This document shows, piece after piece, positions 1 to 8,845 of a stretch of DNA of 34,505 nucleotides. The notes under the pieces are model-generated. The model was not told where the DNA came from, ran no database searches, and saw only the letters and a program-made list of their open reading frames with translations. Made by a program: the position numbers and the translations under genes. The stretch's first letter is position 1, and each line of letters begins with the position of its first letter. Source of the stretch: Opitutia bacterium (GTDB taxonomy: Bacteria; Verrucomicrobiota; Verrucomicrobiia; Opitutales; T3Sed10-336); contig PWMU01000085.1 of assembly GCA_003558065.1 (NCBI GenBank), positions 1 through 34,505 of the forward strand, in the 5' to 3' direction.

Positions 1-540
1 CCCGCCACCGCTCGAGGAAACATTCGCCGCCAGGGTATCCATTGCCCGCTGAGTCTCGCGCGCCAACTCGTCGATCTGGCGGCTCACCTGGTCAATGATC
101 TCCCTGCGCTGGTCACGCCTGGCGCTGCGAAAGTTTTCGTTCATCTCCTCAAGCGCGCGGTTTACCTGGCTCATCGTGGCGTAATTGCCGCCGGCCTGGC
201 TGCGAACAGTGCGCAGGACGCCTTCCTGCTCGTTCATTTTCTGTTCCAGAGCACGGTTCCGGCGCTGGAGCTCTTCGATGACAAGATTCTGTTCGCGCAC
301 CATACTGGTCAACCCGCGAACATCCTCACGCAATGCGGCAATCTGTGCCTGGCTGCTGCCGGCAGGGTAGCGCCTCTCCCGTTCACCCGTGTCCGTCGAA
401 GACGGATTGGTAGCGGACGGGCCCTGGGGACGGCTCCGGTCCGCGGAGGCATCGCCGCGCTGGGCCGGCAGCGTTTCGGTAAACGCCACCATCGCCAACC
501 CGGCAAGGCCTACTAGTGGAAGCAGAAAAAATCTTCTCAT
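1..540 (-). CDS. Secreted coiled-coil protein, N-terminal part (runs off the window)
   Basis: The minus strand is open from an ATG at 538-540 to the window edge, giving 180 residues without a stop. The N-terminus (MRRFFLLPLVGLAGLAMVAF) is a clear signal peptide: two arginines, a hydrophobic core, then a likely cleavage site around TLPAQ. A Ser/Pro/Thr-rich linker follows. From about residue 60 the chain is rich in Glu, Gln, Arg and Leu, with heptad-like spacing (for example VIEELQRRNRALEQK), so a periplasmic coiled coil is likely. The C-terminal domain lies outside the window. A LysM or similar wall-binding domain would fit such a protein, but none is visible. The gene follows fmt on the same strand after 97 bases and may have its own promoter. 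Function not recognised. Confidence 0.75.
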   Translation of the reverse strand, partial: MRRFFLLPLVGLAGLAMVAFTETLPAQRGDASADRSRPQGPSATNPSSTDTGERERRYPAGSSQAQIAALREDVRGLTSMVREQNLVIEELQRRNRALEQKMNEQEGVLRTVRSQAGGNYATMSQVNRALEEMNENFRSARRDQRREIIDQVSRQIDELARETQRAMDTLAANVSSSGGG

Positions 541-546
541 AATTCT

Positions 547-574
547 TTTATATAAGCGTGTAACCTCAAGGCAA
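547..574 (-). promoter_or_regulatory. Candidate promoter of the secreted coiled-coil gene
   Basis: On the minus strand, TTGCCT (569-574) and TATAAA (547-552) are separated by 16 bases, in an AT-rich patch of an otherwise GC-rich region. The -10 hexamer ends only six bases before the ATG at 540, so transcription would start at or next to the start codon. There is no Shine-Dalgarno sequence. Found by eye only. Confidence 0.35.
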
Positions 575-637
575 GAAAGGAATCGAAAAGCAAGTCAAAA
601 GTGAACCCGAGCGCAACCCGCGCCAATACCCGGTGAA

Positions 638-1648
638 TTAACTTTTCCGATTGGCCCGCGACCCTTCGCTGACGACAAGTTCCGGCATGGGACGCGAGGG
701 CAACCGGGTGCCGGCGGGAACCGGAAAGCCCAGGAGAAAGGTTTTCGCCGGCAGCATTCTTCCCCCCGGCCGTTGCAGCTCCAAGAGCCTGAGCGTGCCT
801 TCGCCGGTCGCCACCTGGAGGCCCTCCCCGCCGGTATCGATCACCGTTCCCGGTTCCGCCCCCGATGACGCCTCGGTGAAATCGGCCAGTCCGATTTTGA
901 TGGGCACCTCCCCTACCGGGACAACCGCACCGGGCCACGGGTACAAGGCGTTGATACGCCGGGCCAGAGATGAAGCGGCCCGGGAAAAGTCGAGCGCCCC
1001 GTCTTCCCTGGTCAGTTTGCGCGTGGTGCTCGCCCGCGATTCATCCTGCTCCCGCAGCCCGACGCGCCCCGACAGCAGCGCGTCCAGATTCCGCCGCAAC
1101 AGGGGAACGCAAGAGCAGGCCAGCTTCCCTTCCAGCGTCTGCGCCGTCTCCCGCGGCTCAATGGCCACTTTTTCCCAATCGACAATCGGCCCCGCATCCA
1201 TTCTGGGCACCATCTTCATCAGCGTCACCCCGGTCTCCCTCTCGCCCGCGGCGACGGCGCCCTGAATCGGCGACGCGCCGCGGAAAGCCGGCAACAACGA
1301 AGTGTGGAAGTTGAACGTTCCCAGGCGAGGCGCTTCCAGCAGGGCGCGTCTCAGCAGATGCCCGTACGCCATCACCAGTACGATATCGACCCGCAACTCC
1401 TGAAACAGGGCGACTTCCTCGCCGCCCGGCTTTTCGGGTTGCCAGACCGGCAGCTCCCGCTCGAGCGCCCATCGCTTCACAGCATTCGCCTTGTACTGCC
1501 TGCCCCGGCCCGCCCGACGATCGGGTTGCGTCATCAGGCCCGTCAACTCGACCCGATCGCTCCCTTCACCAGCGATAAAATCCAGCAACGGCAGAGCAAT
1601 CGGGTCCGACCCCATGAAGATCATTCGTGCGCGTTCCCTCTGGTTCAT
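638..1648 (-). CDS. fmt: Methionyl-tRNA formyltransferase
   Basis: Transfers a formyl group from 10-formyl-tetrahydrofolate to the methionine of initiator tRNA in the cytoplasm. The product is 336 residues, normal for the family. The N-terminal Rossmann-like transferase domain carries the catalytic set: Asn113 and His115 in NFHTSLLP, and Asp151 in MDAGPIV. The substrate-loop segment QPDRRAGRGR is near residue 41. The C-terminal tRNA-binding domain contains the usual NALYPWPGA. The open frame extends upstream to 1768, but those residues do not look like Fmt. I chose the ATG at 1648. An ATG at 1624, eight codons on and preceded by AGAGGGAA, is a real alternative. No def gene lies beside it. Confidence 0.95.
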   Translation of the reverse strand: MNQRERARMIFMGSDPIALPLLDFIAGEGSDRVELTGLMTQPDRRAGRGRQYKANAVKRWALERELPVWQPEKPGGEEVALFQELRVDIVLVMAYGHLLRRALLEAPRLGTFNFHTSLLPAFRGASPIQGAVAAGERETGVTLMKMVPRMDAGPIVDWEKVAIEPRETAQTLEGKLACSCVPLLRRNLDALLSGRVGLREQDESRASTTRKLTREDGALDFSRAASSLARRINALYPWPGAVVPVGEVPIKIGLADFTEASSGAEPGTVIDTGGEGLQVATGEGTLRLLELQRPGGRMLPAKTFLLGFPVPAGTRLPSRPMPELVVSEGSRANRKS

Positions 1649-1748
1649 GAGCGGTTCAACTGGATCCTGGTCGATGATAGCGGTGGTTGCGGTTAAAGGC
1701 TTCGGAATCCAACATTCCTTGAATTCCAGGGACGGGACAACGTGTATT

Positions 1749-2681
1749 TCACGGCGATGGCCGAGCACCCACTTCCTCGAGCCACTCCCGAACGGCCGGA
1801 AGAAACCTCTCGCGGCAAACCTCCTGCGAGTCCGGTCGCGGAAGGTCCGGAAGCAGGCCCCACAGTTCCTCGTGCTCGACGCTCGCCTCGGGCTCCAGGC
1901 GGGACAGCGGACTCAACGTCTCCAGTTCGATCATTGCCTCGTTGCAGAATACCTCGACACAACATCCATGGTCCGGATACGTCGCCCCGGCCCACACCGG
2001 GGCGCACTTGACAAAAGTCCTTCCCTCAATCCAGTACGCGCTCCAGCCGGGGTACCGCGTCAGGCCGAGTTTCTGCGGCGCCGTCGCCTCCCGCGTGTCG
2101 ATCTCGAGAAAGTCCCGGTGAAACCGCCAGCACGCGGCGCTCAAATCGGTATAAGCCCAGGGCACCACGCCGTAATCCGGCAGCAGGTCCCGGGGATGCT
2201 CCCCTTTCCGGGGAAACGGCAAAGCGGCCGTTCCTCCGCGCCTCAACATTGTCAACGGCCAAACCGCACACTCAACCGCCCAGAGCCCGACATGCGTCAG
2301 CCGGTGGGAAACCCTCAGGGATCGGTCACCCAACAGAGTGACCTCGATGGATTTCCTTAGGCCGGTCCTCTCTTCCGTCCTCCCTGTCAGGCGAAAACCA
2401 TTGCCTCCCCCGACAGTCTCGAATTCCACCGGGTCGTTATCAGGCTGATAGGTCCGCTCCGGGTGTTCGGGAGAATGCCACAATCGATGCCCGCCCCGCA
2501 GGCAAAAGTGAGTTTCACCCTTCCCCCCCCGTTCCTCCGGAAACTCATAGAACAGGTTCTCACTCTCCCCATGACGCAAGGAAAGAAGCCGCGGCCCCAC
2601 ATCGAGAGGAGCGATTACTTCGAGATTTCCGTTGGACAGCACCGCTGCATTCCAGCCGTTGTAATTCCGTTCCTTGATCAT
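1749..2681 (-). CDS. Galactose-mutarotase-fold (DUF4380-like) protein
   Basis: A 310-residue cytoplasmic protein with no signal peptide. The opening segment, an aromatic YNGW followed by a short strand, LSNGNLEVI and then DVGPRLLSLR, resembles the start of DUF4380 and aldose-1-epimerase-like beta-sandwich proteins, which begin with a similar run of strands and a GPRI-like turn. Further on come strand-rich segments with scattered Trp and His, for example HRLWHSPEHPER and GLTRYPGWSAYWIEG. I see no clear epimerase catalytic His/Glu set, so the activity is unknown; a sugar-binding role is inferred from fold resemblance only. The frame is open to 2711, but the ATG at 2681 gives the better N-terminus (MIKERNYNGW). 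It follows der on the same strand after 159 bases. Confidence 0.7.
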   Translation of the reverse strand: MIKERNYNGWNAAVLSNGNLEVIAPLDVGPRLLSLRHGESENLFYEFPEERGGKGETHFCLRGGHRLWHSPEHPERTYQPDNDPVEFETVGGGNGFRLTGRTEERTGLRKSIEVTLLGDRSLRVSHRLTHVGLWAVECAVWPLTMLRRGGTAALPFPRKGEHPRDLLPDYGVVPWAYTDLSAACWRFHRDFLEIDTREATAPQKLGLTRYPGWSAYWIEGRTFVKCAPVWAGATYPDHGCCVEVFCNEAMIELETLSPLSRLEPEASVEHEELWGLLPDLPRPDSQEVCRERFLPAVREWLEEVGARPSP

Positions 2682-2751
2682 TTTACACCAACCCGGCCCA
2701 GCCGGCACCACGAGTTTAAAGGACGCCCGCCGCCCGGCGGCCTCCGCAGCT

Positions 2752-2787
2752 CCTCAGAGCGATGAGGGGAGCGACCTCACCATGAGG
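2752..2787. other. Two tandem small hairpins between der and the DUF4380-like gene
   Basis: CCTCA (2752-2756) pairs with TGAGG (2763-2767), and CCTCA (2775-2779) pairs with TGAGG (2783-2787). The loops are six and three bases. No T-run follows on either strand, so a simple intrinsic terminator is unlikely. Five-base stems are short and could be chance. Confidence 0.3.
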
Positions 2788-2840
2788 GCCACCGATTAAC
2801 GAGTTCCACCCATTTGCGCGAGATTTCAAAAACAGGAAGG

Positions 2841-4229
2841 CTAATCCCTGCCGGGCTTCCCTACGAGCTCAAACCGGATCGGGCACCCCTCCAGGCCGAA
2901 CTCCCGGGACACGCCGCCTTCAAGGTAGCGCCGGTACGGATCGTCGAGCTTTTCCGCGCGGTTGCAGAACAACCGCAAGGTGATCGGATTGGTTCCGGTC
3001 TGCACCGTGTAGTAGACCCGGAACCGCGTTCCTTTCTTCGCCGACGCCGGGCGTTTCTCCGCCAGGGAGATCATGAGCCGGTTGAGCTGAGCCGTCGGCA
3101 GGCGGCGGTGCAGGTTGTGATGCACCTTGCGCGCGGACTTGAGCATCCGTTCGATTTCCAGTCCCTCGAGCGCGGATACAAAAAGCACCGGCGAATCCGG
3201 ATTGAAAAAGAGCTCCTTCCGCACCGACGCCGCGTAGGACTCGCGGAATTCGCGCTCGCTCTCGTACCCTTCGAGGGCTCCGGTTTTCAATGCCTTGAGG
3301 GCCAGGTCCCACTTGTTGACCAGAACGATCAGCGCCCGGTAGGACTGCACGATGCTGCCGGCCAGGTTCTTGTCCTGCTTCGTCACGCCCTCCATCGCGT
3401 CGAGCACGAGGAATACGACGTCCGAATGCTTGATCGCATACTCCGTTCGCACCGTCGAAAAATATTCCACCGGCGAATTCAACTTCGAACTCTTCCGCAT
3501 GCCGGCGGTGTCATAGAGCCGGAACGGCCAAACCCGCCCTTCCCTTGAGCGATAGTCCAGGTCGAGCTCGACGGCGTCCCGGGTCGTTCCCGGCGTATCC
3601 GTTACAATAAGGCGATCGGACCGGAAAAGGCGGTTTCCCAGCGAGGATTTCCCGACGTTCGGCCGGCCCGTGAAACAGATCTTGATGCGCTCACCTTCCG
3701 CTCCCGGCTCAAGGTCGGACTCCGGTTTCGGTCCGAGTTTCCCGGCAATCAGTTCGCGGAGCTCGCCTTCCCCGCGACCGTGCTCGGCGGAAAAAACGAG
3801 GGGATCGCCGAACCCGAGGCGAACGAACTCGCCCGCGTTCGCCTCTTCGCGGTCATTGTCTATTTTATTGACCAGCACCACCACGGACTTTCCCGAACGG
3901 CGCAACAGTTGCGCCACGGTTTCATCCTGGCCGGTAAGCCCTGATTTCCCGTCCACCACGAACACGATCAATGACGCGGCCCGCACCGCAAGGTTCACCT
4001 GCGCCTCAACCGCCTCGGAGATTTCCCGCTGGCTGGTCGCGTGGTCCAGCCCGAGACCCCCCGTGTCCAGCAGGGTGTAATCCCCGTCCACCTCCGCGGA
4101 GAGGACGTCGCGGGTCACCCCGGGCTGATCGTGCACGATGGAGACGCGCTTGCGCACCAGCCGGTTGAAAATGCGGCTCTTACCCACATTGGGACGCCCT
4201 ACCAGGGCTACGGATCGATGGACGGTCAC
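2841..4229 (-). CDS. der: Ribosome-associated GTPase Der (EngA)
   Basis: Der is an essential GTPase with two G domains that acts in 50S subunit assembly. The product is 462 residues, as expected. G domain 1 starts at residue 5, with P-loop GRPNVGKS (11-18), DTGG as G3 and NKID as G4. G domain 2 has a second GRPNVGKS, DTPGTTRD, DTAGM and NKWD. The C-terminal KH-like domain ends in the basic/aromatic stretch usual for Der. The start is a GTG at 4229 whose bases overlap the stop of the upstream aminotransferase (GTGA). An ATG-initiated extension to 4604 would lie wholly inside the aminotransferase gene and has no Der-like residues. The overlap implies translational coupling. Confidence 0.96.
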   Translation of the reverse strand: MTVHRSVALVGRPNVGKSRIFNRLVRKRVSIVHDQPGVTRDVLSAEVDGDYTLLDTGGLGLDHATSQREISEAVEAQVNLAVRAASLIVFVVDGKSGLTGQDETVAQLLRRSGKSVVVLVNKIDNDREEANAGEFVRLGFGDPLVFSAEHGRGEGELRELIAGKLGPKPESDLEPGAEGERIKICFTGRPNVGKSSLGNRLFRSDRLIVTDTPGTTRDAVELDLDYRSREGRVWPFRLYDTAGMRKSSKLNSPVEYFSTVRTEYAIKHSDVVFLVLDAMEGVTKQDKNLAGSIVQSYRALIVLVNKWDLALKALKTGALEGYESEREFRESYAASVRKELFFNPDSPVLFVSALEGLEIERMLKSARKVHHNLHRRLPTAQLNRLMISLAEKRPASAKKGTRFRVYYTVQTGTNPITLRLFCNRAEKLDDPYRRYLEGGVSREFGLEGCPIRFELVGKPGRD

Positions 4230-5410
4230 GGGTTGCCTTTCTTGATTTTTTCGAGGTACCGCTCCATCCGGTTGCCCGCTTCGAGCAGCAGTTCGTAGCT
4301 TGTGGCGAAGCAACAACGCACGAACCCTTTCCCGTGAGCCCCGAACGCGGTTCCCGGAACAACGGCAACCTCTTCCTCCTTGAGCAGCCCGACGGCGAAC
4401 TCCTGTTCGGTCATCCCCGTGCCTTCGACCGAGGGAAAACAGTAAAAGGTTCCCTTGGGCAAATGACACGACAGCCCCAGTTCGTTGAGACGGCGCGCGA
4501 TGAAATCGCGCCGCCTTTGATACTGCTCCTTCATCCGCAGCACGCTGTCCTTTCCGTGAAGGAGCGCTTCGCAGGCGGCTTCCTGGCTGAGTATGGGCGC
4601 GCACAACATGCTGTACTGGTGCACACGCATCATGCTCTCGACAAGCGGCGGCGGCCCGCAGGCATACCCGATCCGAAAGCCGGTCATGGCGAAGGCCTTC
4701 GAAAAGCCGTGAAGAAAAACGGTCCGCTCACGCATTCCCGGCAGACTCGCGATACTGACATGCCCCCCCTCGAAAGTCAGCTCCGAATAGATTTCATCGC
4801 TCAACACGACCAGGTCCTTTTCGACCGCGAACGCCGCCAGTCGCTCCAGCCGCTCGCGATCGAGCACTCCGCCCGTCGGGTTCGTCGGAAAGTTCAGCAC
4901 CAGGATCTTGCATCCCGGCGACCACGCCGCTTCAAGCGCTTCCGGTTCGAGCGCGAACCCGTTCTCCGCCGACGTCGCCACCGGTACGGGCTCCCCGTGG
5001 GCGAGCACCACCGAGGGGTGATACGAAACGTAGCACGGCTCATGATACATCACTTTGTCTCCCGGGTCGATCAACGCCCGCAAGGCGATATCCAGCGCCT
5101 CCGAAACCCCCACCGTCACCAGCACCTCATTCTCCGGATGGTAACTGATCCCGAATTCGTTTTCCACGTACCCCGAAATCGCCCGGCATAACCGCGGCGT
5201 GCCGCGGTTCGAGGTGTAGCTGGTCCTTCCGCGCTCCAGCGCGTAAATCGCCGCCTCCCTGATGTTCCAGGGCGTCACGAAGTCCGGCTCCCCGATGCTC
5301 AGGGAGATGACCTGGTCCATTGACGACACCAATTCAAAAAAGTCGCGTATCCCCGACCTCGGCAAACCGGCGACGTGTTTCGCCACAAAACGTTGTGAAA
5401 TTTCAGTCAT
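4226..5410 (-). CDS. PLP-dependent class I/II aminotransferase (AspAT Ib / AlaT-like)
   Basis: Transfers an amino group between an amino acid and a 2-oxo acid using pyridoxal phosphate, in the cytoplasm. The 394 residues match the family. Visible marks are ISLSIGEPDF near the N-terminus, TSNRGTPRL, the cofactor-contact segment LNFPTNPTGG, SDEIYSELTF, and the PLP-lysine motif HGFSKAFAMTGFRIGYA. C-terminal RCCFATS supplies the carboxylate-binding arginine. The substrate cannot be read from sequence; alanine, aspartate or aromatic amino acids are possible. The gene lies 128 bases downstream of an Lrp/AsnC regulator on the same strand, as in the B. subtilis alaR-alaT pair, which favours alanine metabolism (inference). 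It overlaps der by four bases. Confidence 0.9.
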   Translation of the reverse strand: MTEISQRFVAKHVAGLPRSGIRDFFELVSSMDQVISLSIGEPDFVTPWNIREAAIYALERGRTSYTSNRGTPRLCRAISGYVENEFGISYHPENEVLVTVGVSEALDIALRALIDPGDKVMYHEPCYVSYHPSVVLAHGEPVPVATSAENGFALEPEALEAAWSPGCKILVLNFPTNPTGGVLDRERLERLAAFAVEKDLVVLSDEIYSELTFEGGHVSIASLPGMRERTVFLHGFSKAFAMTGFRIGYACGPPPLVESMMRVHQYSMLCAPILSQEAACEALLHGKDSVLRMKEQYQRRRDFIARRLNELGLSCHLPKGTFYCFPSVEGTGMTEQEFAVGLLKEEEVAVVPGTAFGAHGKGFVRCCFATSYELLLEAGNRMERYLEKIKKGNP

Positions 5411-5538
5411 TAATTAGTGTTTCGATCATGCGCCCGCCGGATAACCTTAATCCCGCGAATTCGCACGCCGAAAGGGATCCCGATCCCCAAAGGCTGCCTC
5501 CCGCGGAAACCGCCCCTGCGCCTCGGGCGGAATCGGGA

Positions 5539-6021
5539 TCAGGGAGTGACCCTCGGTTTCACCGGATCGGAGTTTCGCTCCGCCAACAGGAATCCCTGCT
5601 CTTTATACGAGCGCAGGAGAAAATGAGTCGAGGTCGAAAGGACGCCCCCCATCGTCGCCAGGCGCTCCGACACGAATGCCGCCACATCATGGAGGTTGGA
5701 GCCGCGGACAAAAACCAGCAAATCGTACCCCCCCGACATCAGGTAGCACGACTCGACCTCGTCAAAGCCGCTGATGCGCTCCGCCAGACGGTTGAACCCC
5801 CCTTCGCGCTCAGGCGTAATCTTCACCTCGATCACCGCCCGAACGTTTTCATCCCCGTTCGCCTCCGGATGCAGCACCGGACGCCAGCCGAGCAGGATCT
5901 TTTTCTGCTTCAGCTCCTCCAACTCGCGCTCGACCTCCTCGTCGGTCATATTGAGGATGCGCCCCAATTGCCCGGTCGACAAGGACTCCCCCTCTTTCAA
6001 AAGTTTTAATACGGAACTCAT
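5539..6021 (-). CDS. Lrp/AsnC family transcriptional regulator
   Basis: A 160-residue DNA-binding regulator. Residues 1-50 form a winged helix (VLKLLKEGESLSTGQLGRIL, then MTDEEVERELEEL as the recognition region). Residues 60-145 form the RAM/AsnC effector domain: NVRAVIEVKITPE, the small-molecule segment YLMSGGYDLLVFV, and a final strand near STSTHFLLRSY. The ATG at 6021 was chosen over the longer frame (to 6075) because GAAGG stands six bases upstream and the N-terminus then fits the family. Lrp-type proteins usually bind an amino acid and often control neighbours, so the aminotransferase just downstream is the likely target (inference). It is divergent from ffh across 372 bases. Confidence 0.9.
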   Translation of the reverse strand: MSSVLKLLKEGESLSTGQLGRILNMTDEEVERELEELKQKKILLGWRPVLHPEANGDENVRAVIEVKITPEREGGFNRLAERISGFDEVESCYLMSGGYDLLVFVRGSNLHDVAAFVSERLATMGGVLSTSTHFLLRSYKEQGFLLAERNSDPVKPRVTP

Positions 6022-6393
6022 TCTGCGCCTTCTTTCTAAAACCGGGGTTATAAGGCATTCCCCCCGCCGCTGCACGAAAATTCTTGGTGGCGGCCCAACG
6101 GCGCCTGATTCGCGGCACGGCGCGGAAGAGAATCATCGGATTGACACCGTGGCGAACCGGGACGTATCACCGCCTCCCGCACGGATTTCCCCGGGGTCGC
6201 CAAAAGTCGCCAACGGCCGGATTGACGAGAAGGCCCGGTGTCCCTTTGATGAGAAAAAGGAAGACCAGGTTTCTCAGCGGGCCAAAACGCGTCGTCACGG
6301 TCGCCGACCGAGCCTGTTGAACCTCCGGCAGCCGCATTCACACCGTATTTCCAGGGCCGATCCGCCCGGACCATTCAATTTACAAAAACTCCC
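6022..6393. other. 372-base divergent intergenic region (Lrp-type regulator / ffh)
   Basis: No convincing coding sequence; the open frames here are short and have no family resemblance. It must hold the divergent promoters of the regulator gene and of ffh. TACAAA at 6381-6386 ends seven bases before the ffh ATG and could be a -10 element. I looked for a 4.5S/SRP RNA beside ffh, but the conserved tetraloop and internal-loop sequence is absent. The one clear structure is a nested inverted repeat at 6232-6283. Confidence 0.5.
6232..6283. other. Nested inverted repeat upstream of ffh
   Basis: The outer stem GGCCCG (6232-6237) pairs with CGGGCC (6278-6283). The inner stem TGAGAAA (6250-6256) pairs perfectly with TTTCTCA (6270-6276). 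The inner loop is 13 bases and the right-hand join between stems is a single base. There is no T-run. It could be a leader RNA of ffh, whose ATG is 110 bases away, or of the divergent regulator, or an operator. Confidence 0.4.
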
Positions 6394-7755
6394 ATGTTCG
6401 AATCCTTAACCGACAAACTCAGCAAAACGCTCCGGAATCTCCGCGGCACCGGCCGTCTGACCGAGGACAACATGGCGGAGGCCCTCAAGGAGGTCCGCGC
6501 CGCCCTCCTCTCCGCAGACGTCCATTTCAAGGTCGCCCGGGAATTCATCGATCGCGTCAAGGCGGAGTGCTCGGGTCAGGAGGTTCTCAAGTCGGTCTCG
6601 CCCGGGCAGCAGGTCGTTAAAATCATCAACGACGAACTCGTCAGCCTTCTCGGGGAAGGCACGAACGAACTCTCCGACAAACGCCCGCTCAAGATCATGC
6701 TGGTCGGCCTCCACGGCTCCGGGAAAACCACCTCGACCGCCAAGCTGGGGCGCTTCCTCGCCAAAAAGAACTACAAGCCGCTGCTCGTCGGTTGCGACGT
6801 CTACCGCCCCGCCGCCATCGATCAGCTCGAAACGCTCGCCAAACAGGAATCGCTCGGCTTCTACGGCGACCGCACGACCCAGGATGTTTCCCGGGTCGGC
6901 CGCGACGCCCTCAAACACGCCAAAAGCGAGGGCGCCGACGCTATCCTGTTCGACACCGCCGGCCGCCTCCAGATCGACGAAAACCTGATCGAGGAAATCA
7001 AACAGCTCCGCAAGAAGGTCGAGCCCGACGAGGTCCTGCTCGTCGCCGACAGCGCGCTCGGACAGGAGGCGGTCAATGTCGCCCGCCACTTTCATGACGC
7101 CGTCCGGCTCACCGGCATCGTCATGACCAAGCTCGACGGTGACGCCCGAGGCGGCGCCGCACTCTCCATGAAGGCCATCACCGGCGTGCCGATCAGGTTC
7201 GCCGGCACCGGTGAAAAGCCCGGGGATTTCGAAACGTTTCATCCGGACCGGATGGCGTCGCGGATCCTCGGGATGGGCGACGTCGTGTCCCTCGTCGAAA
7301 AGGCGCAGGAATCCATCGACGCCGACGAGGCGGAAAAGATGGCCGAGAAGATGCGCAAGGCCGACTTCAACCTTGAGGATTTCCTCGGCCAGCTCAGGCA
7401 GATCAAGAAACTGGGATCGATGGAATCCATCATGGGGATGCTCCCCGGCATGAGCGGGGTCCAGGTCGGCGATAAGGAAAAACAGCAATTCTCCCGAACC
7501 GAGGCGATCATCCTCGCCATGACCCCCCGGGAACGCCACCACCCGAACATCCTCAACGGCAGCCGGCGCATGCGCATCGCCAAGGGCTCCGGCACGAAGG
7601 TCAGCGACGTCAACCAGCTCCTCAAGCAGTACACTCAGATGCGCAAAATGATGAAATCCATGAAGGGGAAGAAGGGGAAGAAAATGATGCGCAACCTTCA
7701 GTCCCAAATGGGCGGCGGCAATATCCCGAATATCCCCAATATGCCGAAAACGTGA
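6394..7755 (+). CDS. ffh: Signal recognition particle GTPase Ffh (SRP54)
   Basis: Protein subunit of the signal recognition particle. It binds signal peptides of nascent membrane and secreted proteins and docks with FtsY. The 453 residues equal the E. coli length. The N domain (about 1-90) is helical. The G domain carries P-loop LHGSGKTTS, the DVYRPAA motif, DTAGRLQID and [10 protein letters not shown]. The M domain (from about 300) has the methionine-rich finger loop (GMLPGM) and [10 protein letters not shown], which contacts SRP RNA, and a basic Lys/Met-rich C-terminus. The ATG at 6394 has no Shine-Dalgarno sequence; it is preceded by ACTCCC. The gene converges on pheA with a 17-base gap. 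Confidence 0.97.
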   Translation: MFESLTDKLSKTLRNLRGTGRLTEDNMAEALKEVRAALLSADVHFKVAREFIDRVKAECSGQEVLKSVSPGQQVVKIINDELVSLLGEGTNELSDKRPLKIMLVGLHGSGKTTSTAKLGRFLAKKNYKPLLVGCDVYRPAAIDQLETLAKQESLGFYGDRTTQDVSRVGRDALKHAKSEGADAILFDTAGRLQIDENLIEEIKQLRKKVEPDEVLLVADSALGQEAVNVARHFHDAVRLTGIVMTKLDGDARGGAALSMKAITGVPIRFAGTGEKPGDFETFHPDRMASRILGMGDVVSLVEKAQESIDADEAEKMAEKMRKADFNLEDFLGQLRQIKKLGSMESIMGMLPGMSGVQVGDKEKQQFSRTEAIILAMTPRERHHPNILNGSRRMRIAKGSGTKVSDVNQLLKQYTQMRKMMKSMKGKKGKKMMRNLQSQMGGGNIPNIPNMPKT

Positions 7756-7772
7756 GGCGCACGGGGTCCCGC

Positions 7773-8840
7773 TTACGGCGAATTCGGATAACTCCCGAGC
7801 CACTTCACGAAGGGACAACCGCCTTCAAGCTCCCGAATGGCCTCGTGCACCGGTGCGTCTTCATAATGACCGATCACGTCGATGAAGAAGTAGTAGTCCC
7901 ACGGCTTGCGGCGGCTGGGCCGTGACTCGATCTTGCACAAATTGATGCCCCGCGAACTGAATGGAGCGATGGATTTCTGCAGCGCTCCCACGTCGTCCCG
8001 AATGGAAACCACCAGGCTGGTCTTGTTTTCGCCGTGCTCCACAGGGCCCGACCCCTGCTTCCCGATAACGAGAAACCGGGTTATGTTGTCGCTCTTGTCC
8101 TGAATGTTTTCCGCCAGGGTCGGAACGTCGTACAGTTCGCCGGCCAAAGCACCGGCTATCGCCGCCCCCCCCGGTTCCTCCTTGATTTGCCGGACAGCCG
8201 CGGCCGTGCTCGAGAACTCCTTTAATTCGGCCCCCGGCAGATGGGTCTGGAGCCACCGCCGGCACTGGCCAAGCGCCTGGTGATGGGAATAGACACGGGT
8301 GATTTCCTCCAGGGGGGATCGCGAAAAGAGGTTCTGGGTGATCTCCAGGTAAACCTGCGCCACAATCTTCAGGTCCGACTCCACCAGCATGTCCAGCGAG
8401 TGAAACACCGCCCCTTCGGTCGAATTCTCGATTGGGACCACGCCGTAGTCGGCCTCGCCCCGTTCCACCGCGTTGAAGATGTCCGAAATATTGACGTAGG
8501 GACGGTACCCCAGGCTCGCCCCGAACTTTTTCATCGCCGCCTGGTGGGTGAAGGTGGCCTCGGGACCCAGGTAAGCGATGCAGGTTTCCTTTTCCAGCCC
8601 GATGGCCGCCGACATGATTTCCCGGTAAACGGCGCGAAGCGCCTTTTCCTCAAGCGGCCCCGGATTGAATTCGACCAGCTTCCGCAACACTTCTTCTTCG
8701 CGCTTGGGTACGTAAACCGAGGCGCCGTTCTCCTGCTTCAGGCGTCCGATCTCGGAAGCGAGCGACAGGCGCTTGTTGATCAGCGTCACGATTTCCCGGT
8801 CCAGGGAATCGATTTTCTTGCGTATCGAGTCGAGGTCCAT
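7773..8840 (-). CDS. pheA: Bifunctional chorismate mutase / prephenate dehydratase (P-protein)
   Basis: Converts chorismate to prephenate and then to phenylpyruvate in phenylalanine synthesis. The 355 residues show three domains: an N-terminal chorismate mutase helix bundle (1-85, MDLDSIRKKIDSLDREI onward), prephenate dehydratase (about 88-265, AYLGPEATFTHQAA, IENSTEGAV and the catalytic TRFLVIG), and a C-terminal ACT domain (about 275-350) with the ESRPS motif that binds phenylalanine in feedback inhibition. The order matches the E. coli P-protein. It starts five bases after the scpB stop, so the two are probably co-transcribed. Confidence 0.96.
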   Translation of the reverse strand: MDLDSIRKKIDSLDREIVTLINKRLSLASEIGRLKQENGASVYVPKREEEVLRKLVEFNPGPLEEKALRAVYREIMSAAIGLEKETCIAYLGPEATFTHQAAMKKFGASLGYRPYVNISDIFNAVERGEADYGVVPIENSTEGAVFHSLDMLVESDLKIVAQVYLEITQNLFSRSPLEEITRVYSHHQALGQCRRWLQTHLPGAELKEFSSTAAAVRQIKEEPGGAAIAGALAGELYDVPTLAENIQDKSDNITRFLVIGKQGSGPVEHGENKTSLVVSIRDDVGALQKSIAPFSSRGINLCKIESRPSRRKPWDYYFFIDVIGHYEDAPVHEAIRELEGGCPFVKWLGSYPNSP

Positions 8841-8845
8841 AGCGG

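Noticed and set aside
6022-6393. Possible 4.5S/SRP RNA gene next to ffh
   Set aside because: The conserved GGAAG-type tetraloop and the internal-loop sequence of SRP RNA are absent.
6395-6404. GTTCGAATCC, resembling the T-loop of a tRNA
   Set aside because: It is inside the ffh start, the flanking bases do not pair as a T-stem, and no acceptor or anticodon arm is present.
6406-7818. 470-codon open frame on the minus strand
   Set aside because: It is antisense to ffh, a gene with complete family motifs; the same artefact.
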